From Thermoanaerobaculaceae bacterium (GTDB lineage: Bacteria > Acidobacteriota > Thermoanaerobaculia > Thermoanaerobaculales > Thermoanaerobaculaceae): a stretch of 64,000 nucleotides of DNA. The stretch covers positions 1 through 64,000 of the forward strand of contig JACADV010000035.1 in assembly GCA_013388425.1 (NCBI GenBank), given 5' to 3'. Shown here one piece after another: positions 23,857 to 30,876 of the stretch. Made by a program: the position numbers and the translations under genes. Below the pieces are notes generated by a model. The model saw only the letters and a list, made by a program, of their open reading frames with translations, did no database searches and was not told the origin of the DNA. Within the stretch, counting starts at the first letter, position 1. Every line of letters begins with the position of its first letter.

Positions 23857-24942
23857 CTACCCCCGCGACAGCGTCCAGGGGGCCCGCGCCGCCAGCGTCT
23901 CCAGCCGGTGCCGCCGCAGCAGCTCCCCCGCGTGGGCGAGGGGGAGGCCGGCCAAGGCCAGCTCCTGCGCCACGGTGGGGGCGAAGAGCTGCAGCTCCGC
24001 CGCCGGCATGGCGAGGGCTGTAAACGGCGGTCGGCACAGGAAGCGGGTGTCCCTGGAGAGCTTGATACCGGCCGACGCAGCGTGCCCAACCAGGACGCGG
24101 GCCAGGGAGGACTTGCCGGAGCCGTTGGGCCCGGAGAGGGTGACGATCTCCCCCTCCCGCAGGTGGAGCTCGGCACCGCCCAGCAGCTCCTGCCCGCCCC
24201 GGGAGAAACCCAAGGCGCGCACGGCCAGCACCGGTGCGCCCGGCGCGTGGGTGGGGGAGGGGAGGGAGGGAGGTGCGGGGGTGGGGATGGGCGCGAGGGT
24301 GCCGTCGCGGAGCTCCAACCAGCGGTTCACCACCGCGCCGAGCCGCCAGGGCGCCTGCTCGGCGAGCACGACACTGCTGCCGGCAGCCCGGGCAGCCGCG
24401 AGGGCGGCACGCAACCCCTCGATACCTTGGGGGTCCAGGTGGGTGCACGGCTCGTCCAGCAGGGCGAGGGAAGGAGCCTGGGCCAGGCAGGTGGCCAGCC
24501 CCACCCGTTGTCGCTCGCCGGAGGAAAGCTCCACGCTGCGACGCTCCAGCAAACGGGTAACGCCCAGCGCCTCCACCACCGCAGGGAGGGGTGGGCGGCC
24601 GTGCCGCCTGGCAGCGGCCGCAAGTTCCTGGGCGGGGGTGGCGAGGAAGAGCTGAGCCTCGGGCCGATCCAGGCAGGTGCTGACGTGCGGGGCGCGCTGG
24701 GCCGGGTCGAGGTCGGCCACCTCGTCGCCGTCCAGCAGGATGGCGCCCCGGACCTGCCCACCTCGGACCCAGGGGAGGAGGCCTGCAATGGCAGCCAGGA
24801 GCGACGTCTTGCCACACCCCGAGCGGCCGCAGATGCCCACCACCTCGCCGGGGGCCACCGCAAGCTCTAGCCCGGCCAGCAGGGGCGGGGCACCGGCCGC
24901 CAGGCGCACCGTGAGGTCGTGCAGGTACAGACGGGGTTTCAT
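23857..24942 (-). CDS. ECF-type double ABC ATPase, truncated by amber codon
   Basis: A 361-residue product before the stop. The first nucleotide-binding domain is complete: Walker A ICGRSGCGKT, Q-loop DRPEAQLFL, signature LSSGERQR, Walker B SLALLDEPCTHLD. Its usual switch histidine is missing (VVLAEQAPWRL instead of an EH/SH form). The second has Walker A LSGPNGSGKSS but ends at the signature motif (TLSRG then TAG). Adjacent S and T components and a downstream frame with Walker B make this the energy-coupling EcfA1-EcfA2 fusion, normally ~435 residues. If the stop is real, this ATPase cannot work normally. Confidence 0.8.
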   Translation of the reverse strand: MKPRLYLHDLTVRLAAGAPPLLAGLELAVAPGEVVGICGRSGCGKTSLLAAIAGLLPWVRGGQVRGAILLDGDEVADLDPAQRAPHVSTCLDRPEAQLFLATPAQELAAAARRHGRPPLPAVVEALGVTRLLERRSVELSSGERQRVGLATCLAQAPSLALLDEPCTHLDPQGIEGLRAALAAARAAGSSVVLAEQAPWRLGAVVNRWLELRDGTLAPIPTPAPPSLPSPTHAPGAPVLAVRALGFSRGGQELLGGAELHLREGEIVTLSGPNGSGKSSLARVLVGHAASAGIKLSRDTRFLCRPPFTALAMPAAELQLFAPTVAQELALAGLPLAHAGELLRRHRLETLAARAPWTLSRG

Positions 24943-25436
24943 GGACCCTTGCCACCTCCAGCAAAGGGGTCCACGTCACCAGGGTGGAAGCGCAGGGCGC
25001 AGCGGAGCTGGAGCGACTCGTTCCGGTCCAGGGCAGCGTAAGTGCCAGTGGCGGTGGCCAGGAGCGCGCCATCAGCCGAGAGGGCCTGGCCCTGCGCGCG
25101 CACGTACCGACCGCGAGCGGTCACCACCCAGGCCGCAAGCTCCATGGCCGAGCCCAGCCGGCTCGCCCGGTGGAAGCGTACCGTGAGCTCGCCGGTGTAG
25201 CAGAAGGAGCCCCGCTCCATGGCGCAGGCCCAGGCCAGGGCCTCGTCGAAGAGGGCGAGGAGGATGCCGCCGTGGAGGCGGTCCGAGTACCCCGCATGGC
25301 CCGCGCCAGGCACGAAGCGCCCGCCCACTTGCCGCGTTTCCTCCTCCCACCACCAGCGCATGCCAAGGGTGGCGTGGTTGACAGCAGGGTCGCCGCAGAT
25401 GGGACAGGGCGGGTAGGTGGGGAAGGGGCGCCGCAC
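24939..25436 (-). CDS. PaaI-like hotdog-fold thioesterase
   Basis: A 165-residue protein with a hotdog domain: GGRFVPGAGHAGYSDRLHGG and ILLALFDEALAW form the central-helix catalytic pattern (HGGxxxALFDEA) of PaaI-type acyl-CoA thioesterases. Before it, PCPICGDPAVN contains a Cys pair often found in this subgroup. It is first in the operon, overlapping the ATPase ATG by ATGA. How a thioesterase relates to the transporter is not known. The GTG start lies six bases from a TAGCAT box. Confidence 0.8.
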   Translation of the reverse strand: MRRPFPTYPPCPICGDPAVNHATLGMRWWWEEETRQVGGRFVPGAGHAGYSDRLHGGILLALFDEALAWACAMERGSFCYTGELTVRFHRASRLGSAMELAAWVVTARGRYVRAQGQALSADGALLATATGTYAALDRNESLQLRCALRFHPGDVDPFAGGGKGP

Positions 25437-25442
25437 CGGCGT

Positions 25443-25471
25443 ATGCTAGCAACTCCCTGCCAACTTGCCAG
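25443..25471 (-). promoter_or_regulatory. promoter of thioesterase-ECF operon, leaderless spacing
   Basis: On the minus strand CTGGCA (25466-25471), 17 bases, TAGCAT (25443-25448), then six bases to the GTG. Transcription would begin at or next to the start codon. Confidence 0.45.
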
Positions 25472-25515
25472 AAGGCGCTGGGGAGGGGTCGCGCTACAAT
25501 GAAGGCGGAGGTTGC

Positions 25516-25968
25516 GTGCATCCCTTCCTCGTCCCTGGCGCCTGGTTGCTGGAAGGAAACTACTTCCCGACGGGCAAGACCCCGCAACGGGTGAGCGGGG
25601 TGACGCAGACACGGGCCTCCGAGGCGTTCCCGGAGACCATCGAGGTGCAGGGGGAAATCCGCGATGCGGACGATCCTACCTCCAAGCCGGTGCTCAGCAC
25701 CTTCCACCTGGACGTGGTGGGCCGCCAGCAGGTGCGCTTCCGCATGGACTCGATCCCGCTGGGGACCGTGCTTTTGGGTCGAGGGTTCTACGATGATGCG
25801 GCCATGGCGCTCCAGTACGCCTCCCCGGACCGGCGAATCCTCGGCTTTGAGAGCTACACCAGTTGCGGCGAGGGAGTGCTGCGTACCACCGGCGTGCTGC
25901 TGGCGGACGGGGCACTGGTCACCTCGTGGCTGGCCAAGCTGGAGCGCATCGCGGCCGGTACCCGCTAG
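25516..25968 (+). CDS. conserved-looking hypothetical protein
   Basis: A 150-residue soluble protein, no signal peptide or membrane segment. The pattern of short beta-strands (HPFLVPGAWLLEGNYFP, TIEVQGEIRD, STFHLDVVGRQQVRFRMDS) and a conserved-looking ILGFESYTSCGEG suggest a small beta-barrel or lipocalin-like fold, but no family is recognised. The GTG at 25516 is preferred over upstream frames because GGCGGAGG lies five bases before it; a TACAAT box is at 25495-25500. Function unknown. Confidence 0.6.
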   Translation: MHPFLVPGAWLLEGNYFPTGKTPQRVSGVTQTRASEAFPETIEVQGEIRDADDPTSKPVLSTFHLDVVGRQQVRFRMDSIPLGTVLLGRGFYDDAAMALQYASPDRRILGFESYTSCGEGVLRTTGVLLADGALVTSWLAKLERIAAGTR

Positions 25969-25991
25969 CCGCTGGCTGGGCCCGTTGGCAG

Positions 25992-26020
25992 GGGACAGGG
26001 GAGGAGGGGCGGACTAGAAT
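25992..26020 (+). promoter_or_regulatory. promoter of dnaE, leaderless spacing
   Basis: GGGACA (25992-25997), 17 bases, TAGAAT (26015-26020), then eight bases to the dnaE ATG with no ribosome site between. Confidence 0.5.
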
Positions 26021-26028
26021 AGCGCGCC

Positions 26029-29000
26029 ATGGCCGAGCCGTTCGTTCACCTCCACCTGCACTCCCACTACTCGCTCCTGGACTGCACCATCCGGCTGGAG
26101 GAACTGGTGCGGCAGGTGGCAGCCTTGGGGATGCCGGCAGTGGCCCTCACCGACCACGGCAACCTCTTCGGTGCCTTCGAGTTCTACAAGGCGGCCAAGA
26201 GCTGCGGGGTGCGGCCGGTGGTGGGGTCGGAGGTGTACGTGGCGCCGGGCAGCCGCACCGACCGGTCGCCAGCCCTGGGGAGTGGCCGCAAGCCATACTA
26301 CCATTTGGTCTTGCTCGCCGAGAACGAGACTGGATGGAAGAACCTGTCGCGGCTCGTCACCCGCGCCTACCTCGAGGGGTTCTACCACCGACCCCGCATC
26401 GACAAGGAGCTCCTGGCGGCCCACAGTACGGGTCTCATTGGCCTCTCTGGGTGCCTGTCAGGGGAGGTGGCGGCCAAGCTCCTCACCGGCGAGCGCGACG
26501 CGGCGGTCCGGGCGGCGGAGGAGTACCGCGAGATCCTGGGAAAGGACAACTTCTTCCTGGAGATCCAGGATCACACGTTGCCGGAGGAGGCGGTGGTGCG
26601 GGAGGGGGCCCAGGCCGTGTCCGCCGCCACCGGGATCCCGCTGGTGGCCACCAACGACTGCCACTTCCACCACCGCGAGGACGTGGAGGCGCACCGGGTG
26701 CTCATCGCCATCGGCCAGAACAAGGTGCTCTCCGAGCTGGCCCGCGACTACGCTTACAACGACGAGTTCTACGTCAAGTCCCCACAGGAAATGGGGCAGC
26801 TCTTTGCCGATTTCCCTGGCGCGCTCGCCCGCACCGCGGAGATTGCTTCGCGCTGCCAGATCCAGTTTCCCCAGGGCACCTTCCACCTGCCGTCCTACCC
26901 CCTGGGCCCTGGGGAAACCCCCGCCGAGCGCCTGCGCAAACTGGCGCGGGAGGGGCTCCAGCGCCGGCTCGCCGACGGCCGGCGGCGCCGTCACGCTGAA
27001 GGGGAGTACTGGGAGCGACTGGAGCACGAGCTGGCCGTCATCAGCCACATGCAGTTCGAAGGCTACTTCCTGGTGGTCTGGGACTTCATTGCCTTCGCGC
27101 GTCGGCGCGGCATCCCCGTGGGACCGGGGCGGGGCAGCGCCGCCGGGTCGGTGGTGGCGTACGCTTTGGAGATCACCGACATCGATCCCTTGGAGTACGA
27201 CCTGCTCTTCGAGCGGTTCCTCAACCCGGACCGTATCTCGATGCCAGACATTGACATCGACTTTTGCCAGCGACGGCGGGACGAAGTCATCGCCCACGTG
27301 CGCGAGGTGTACGGCGCGGAGAACGTGTGCCAGATCGCCACCTTCAACATCCTCCAGGCGCGCTCGGTGATCCGCGATGTGGGGCGGGTGATGGGCATGT
27401 CGTTTGCGGAAACCGACCGCATTGCCAAGCTCGTGCCGGAAAGTCTCGGGGTGACCCTGGAGGAGGCGCTGCGCGACTCGCCGCGCCTGGCCGAGGCCGT
27501 GGCCCAGGATGCGGACGTGGCGCGGCTCGTCGAGATTGGCAAGCGCCTGGAGGGCCTGGCGCGGCACTGTGGAGTGCACGCCGCCGGGGTGGTCATTGCC
27601 CCCTGTCCCGTGGGCGAGATCGTGCCCCTCTACCAGACGTCCCGGGGCGAGGTGGTGACCCAGTTCGACAAGGACGCCATCGAGCAGTTGGGGCTGCTGA
27701 AGATGGATTTCTTGGGCCTGCGCACCCTCACGGTCATCTCCGACTGCCTGGAGAGCCTGCGCAGCAGTGGCATCGAGCCCCCCGATCTGGGTCGCCTGAC
27801 CCTGGACGATGCGGCCGTGTACGAGCTGTTCTGCGCCGGGGACACGGATGGCGTCTTCCAGTTTGAATCCAGCGGCATGCGCGACCTCCTGCGCAGCGTC
27901 CAGCCACACCGCTTCGAAGAACTGGCCGCCTTGAACGCCCTGTTCCGGCCCGGTCCCATGCAGTGGGCGGCAGATTACAGCGAACGCAAGCACGGGCGCG
28001 CCAAGATTGCCTACATCTTCCCGGAGCTCGCAGAGATCCTGGCCGAGACCTACGGCGTCATCGTCTACCAGGAACAGGTGATGCAAATTGCCGTGCGGAT
28101 TGCCGGTTTCTCCCTGGCCCAGGCCGACACGCTGCGCAAGGCCATGGGGAAGAAGATCAAGGCGTTGATTGCCGAGCAGGGCCAGCACTTCATCGAGGGG
28201 GCGGTGGCCAAGGGGTACCCCCGGGGCAAGGTGGAGGCGCTGTGGAACCAGATCGTCCCCTTTGCCCAGTACGGCTTCAACAAGTCGCACTCGGTGGCCT
28301 ACGCCTTCGTGGCCTACCAGACCGCTTACCTCAAGGCACACTACCCGTTGCACTTCTGGGCAGCCCTCCTGTCCAGCGAGGTGAGCAACACCGACAAGCT
28401 CGCGAGCTACCTGGCCCTCCTGGCGCCGCGGGGGATCCCCATCCTCCCTCCCGACGTGAACGCCTCGCAGCTCCCCTTCACCGTGGAGGGGGAGGCGATC
28501 CGGGTCGGGCTTTCCGCAGTCAAGGGGGTGGGGGAGGGGGCGGTGGAGGCCATCCTCCAGGCGCGCCAGCAGGGCGGTCCCTTCCGCAGCCTCTTGGATT
28601 TCGTGCGCCGCTGTGGGGAACGGGCCATCAACCGCAAGGTGATCGAGTGTCTGGTGCGGGCGGGAGCCTTCGATTCCCTCCACCCCGAGCGGGCGCGGCT
28701 CCTGGCCGAGCTGGGGCAGGTGGTGGAGGTGGCGCTGCGCCAACGGCAGTCGCTGGAGGCCGGGCAGGGCTTCTTGTTCGAGCTGGACGCGCCGCTGGAG
28801 GCGCCTGCCGCCTCGGTGCCGCCGCTGTCGCAGGAGGAGCTCTTGCGCGGCGAGCGGGAGACCTTGGGTTTCTACCTCTCCGGCCACCCGCTGGACCGCT
28901 GGTCGGCCATCCTGCAGCAACTGCGGGCGAACCGTATCGCTGAGCTTGCTGAGCTGCGGGGGGAGGGGGCCACCAAGGTGACGGTGGCCGGACTGGTGAC

Positions 29001-29499
29001 CGGGCTCAAGGTGCGACCGGTGAAGGACGGTCGCCATCAGGGGCGGCGGATGGCCTCCTTCTTCCTGGAGGATCAGACGGGCTCGGTGCGCGTGGTGGCG
29101 TTCGCCGACACCTTTGCCAAGTTCGAGAAGCTCCTGGAGAACGGTACGCCCCTGCTGGTGGAGGCGTCGCTGCGGTCAGCCGACGCCGAGCAGGTGGAGC
29201 TCTCCCTGGACGCGGCCACCCGCCTGGAGGGGATCGAGCACCAACGGGCCCGCGCGGTGCTGGTCGAGCTGGACCTGGCACGGTTCGGGGATCGGGAGAG
29301 CCTGGAGCGGCTGCACGAGATCATCCTCCAGCACGAGGGGAGAACGCCCGTGCGCCTCAAGCTTGTGGGGGAAACCTTCACCGCACGCCTCCTCCCCAGT
29401 CGGGTGGTGGGGGTGGACCCGGGCACCCTCCTCCCCGCCCTTTCGACGCTCTTGGGTCCCGGTCGCGTGCGGCTGCTGTTCAGCGAGAACGGCACCTAG
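26029..29499 (+). CDS. dnaE: DNA polymerase III alpha subunit
   Basis: The 1156-residue replicative polymerase. An N-terminal PHP domain (HLHLHSHYSLLD, LTDHGNLFG) with its metal-ligand histidines kept is followed by the polymerase domain: GPGRGSAAGSVVAYAL, the catalytic aspartates in MPDIDIDF (~residue 406), and FGFNKSHSVAYAFVAYQTAY in its normal version as QYGFNKSHSVAYA. A helix-hairpin-helix region lies near 820-870 and an OB-fold near 980-1060 (KVTVAGLVTGLKVR). Length is normal for DnaE1. It has a single clean start. Monocistronic between a hypothetical gene and rocD. Confidence 0.96.
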   Translation: MAEPFVHLHLHSHYSLLDCTIRLEELVRQVAALGMPAVALTDHGNLFGAFEFYKAAKSCGVRPVVGSEVYVAPGSRTDRSPALGSGRKPYYHLVLLAENETGWKNLSRLVTRAYLEGFYHRPRIDKELLAAHSTGLIGLSGCLSGEVAAKLLTGERDAAVRAAEEYREILGKDNFFLEIQDHTLPEEAVVREGAQAVSAATGIPLVATNDCHFHHREDVEAHRVLIAIGQNKVLSELARDYAYNDEFYVKSPQEMGQLFADFPGALARTAEIASRCQIQFPQGTFHLPSYPLGPGETPAERLRKLAREGLQRRLADGRRRRHAEGEYWERLEHELAVISHMQFEGYFLVVWDFIAFARRRGIPVGPGRGSAAGSVVAYALEITDIDPLEYDLLFERFLNPDRISMPDIDIDFCQRRRDEVIAHVREVYGAENVCQIATFNILQARSVIRDVGRVMGMSFAETDRIAKLVPESLGVTLEEALRDSPRLAEAVAQDADVARLVEIGKRLEGLARHCGVHAAGVVIAPCPVGEIVPLYQTSRGEVVTQFDKDAIEQLGLLKMDFLGLRTLTVISDCLESLRSSGIEPPDLGRLTLDDAAVYELFCAGDTDGVFQFESSGMRDLLRSVQPHRFEELAALNALFRPGPMQWAADYSERKHGRAKIAYIFPELAEILAETYGVIVYQEQVMQIAVRIAGFSLAQADTLRKAMGKKIKALIAEQGQHFIEGAVAKGYPRGKVEALWNQIVPFAQYGFNKSHSVAYAFVAYQTAYLKAHYPLHFWAALLSSEVSNTDKLASYLALLAPRGIPILPPDVNASQLPFTVEGEAIRVGLSAVKGVGEGAVEAILQARQQGGPFRSLLDFVRRCGERAINRKVIECLVRAGAFDSLHPERARLLAELGQVVEVALRQRQSLEAGQGFLFELDAPLEAPAASVPPLSQEELLRGERETLGFYLSGHPLDRWSAILQQLRANRIAELAELRGEGATKVTVAGLVTGLKVRPVKDGRHQGRRMASFFLEDQTGSVRVVAFADTFAKFEKLLENGTPLLVEASLRSADAEQVELSLDAATRLEGIEHQRARAVLVELDLARFGDRESLERLHEIILQHEGRTPVRLKLVGETFTARLLPSRVVGVDPGTLLPALSTLLGPGRVRLLFSENGT

Positions 29500-29584
29500 C
29501 GCCGCGGTGCGGGGTTGCGCCCCGCCTGCCAATGGCGTAGCCTAGGCGCGTCTGCGGCACTCCCGCGGATATTCGGAGGACAGC

Positions 29585-30793
29585 ATGACGACAACCTATT
29601 CGGCTGCCGACTTGATTCGGCTGGAGGAGGCGTACGGCGCCCACAACTACCACCCCCTGGACGTGGTGATCTCGCGCGCGAGAGGGGTGTGGGTGTGGGA
29701 CGTAGAGGGCAAGAAGTACCTAGACTTCCTGGCCGCCTACTCGGCGGTGAACCAGGGGCACTGCCACCCCCGCATCGTGGCGGCCCTCAAGGAGCAGGCG
29801 GACCGGGTCACCCTCACGTCCCGCGCCTTCCGCAACGACCAGCTGGGCCCCTTCTGCCAGCAGATCTGCCAGCTCGCCTCCTACGCCCGCTTTCTCCCCA
29901 TGAACACGGGCGCCGAGGCGGTGGAAACGGCCATCAAGGCGGCGCGGAAGTGGGGGACGACGGTGAAGGGGGTGGAGGAGGACCGCGGCGAGATCCTGGT
30001 CTTCGCGGGGAACTTCCACGGGCGCACCACCACGATCGTGGGGTTTTCCACCGAGGCCCAGTACCGGCAAGGGTTTGGACCGTTCACGCCGGGCTTCAAG
30101 ATCCTCCCCTACGGGGACGCGGCCGCGGTGGAGGCGGCCATCACGCCCAATACTGTTGGGATTCTCGTGGAGCCGATCCAAGGGGAAGGGGGGATCATCG
30201 TCCCGCCCGAGGGGTACCTGCGGCGGCTGCGGGAGCTGGCCACGGCGCGGCGCGTGCTGCTCATCGTGGACGAGATCCAGTCGGGTCTCGGCCGGACCGG
30301 CAAGCTCTTTGCCTTCCAGCACGAGGGGATTCGACCCGACGTGGTGATCGTGGGGAAGGCACTGGGCGGTGGGTGCGTGCCCATCTCGGGGATCCTGGCG
30401 GACGACGAGGTGATGGGGGTGTTCCACCCCGGCGACCACGGCTCCACCTTTGGCGGCAACCCGCTGGCCTGCGCAGTGGCCCGGGCAGCGCTCCAGGTAC
30501 TCGTGGAAGAGGGGATGGTGGAGAACTCGGCCCGACTGGGCGAGTACTTCATGGAACGTCTGCGCCAGTTGCGCTCGCCCCACGTGCGGGAAATTCGCGG
30601 CAAGGGGTTGTGGATTGGCGTGGAGCTGCACCCTGAAGCCGGTGGGGCACGCCGCTTCTGCGAGGCGCTGCAGCAGGAAGGGCTGCTGTGCAAGGAAACG
30701 CACGTGAACACAATCCGACTGGCGCCGCCCCTGGTGATCACCCGCGAGGAGATCGACTGGGCGCTGGAACGCATCGCCAAGGTCCTGGCCTGA
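29585..30793 (+). CDS. rocD: ornithine aminotransferase
   Basis: A 402-residue class III PLP-dependent aminotransferase. It moves the delta-amino group of ornithine to 2-oxoglutarate, giving glutamate semialdehyde (proline/glutamate pathway). Visible marks: [14 protein letters not shown] at the N-terminus, [13 protein letters not shown] (phosphate cup), FHGRTTT, the PLP aspartate in [14 protein letters not shown], the lysine in [10 protein letters not shown], and [21 protein letters not shown] and the arrangement fit ornithine rather than acetylornithine aminotransferase. ATG preceded by GGAGG. Confidence 0.9.
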   Translation: MTTTYSAADLIRLEEAYGAHNYHPLDVVISRARGVWVWDVEGKKYLDFLAAYSAVNQGHCHPRIVAALKEQADRVTLTSRAFRNDQLGPFCQQICQLASYARFLPMNTGAEAVETAIKAARKWGTTVKGVEEDRGEILVFAGNFHGRTTTIVGFSTEAQYRQGFGPFTPGFKILPYGDAAAVEAAITPNTVGILVEPIQGEGGIIVPPEGYLRRLRELATARRVLLIVDEIQSGLGRTGKLFAFQHEGIRPDVVIVGKALGGGCVPISGILADDEVMGVFHPGDHGSTFGGNPLACAVARAALQVLVEEGMVENSARLGEYFMERLRQLRSPHVREIRGKGLWIGVELHPEAGGARRFCEALQQEGLLCKETHVNTIRLAPPLVITREEIDWALERIAKVLA

Positions 30794-30819
30794 GGGCGCG
30801 GCTGCCGCCACACTGTGGG

Positions 30820-30844
30820 CACGCCCCGGCCCTGCCGGGGCGTG
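30820..30844. terminator. hairpin terminator between convergent rocD and lptFG
   Basis: An 11-bp perfect stem (CACGCCCCGGC / GCCGGGGCGTG) with a CCT loop stands between the two convergent genes. It could end transcription from both sides, although the following T content is modest. Confidence 0.65.
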
Positions 30845-30876
30845 TTGCTGTCTGGCCGCGAGCGGCCCCTAGAAAA

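Noticed and set aside
21876-24176. A 766-codon minus-strand frame read as one giant transporter protein
   Set aside because: Its first half is a shadow of the ATPase and S-component genes; recognisable protein begins at the GTG at 23048.
29509-29525. GCGGGG-TTGCG-CCCCGC hairpin after dnaE
   Set aside because: Only six base pairs, no T tract, and such hairpins occur by chance at this GC content.
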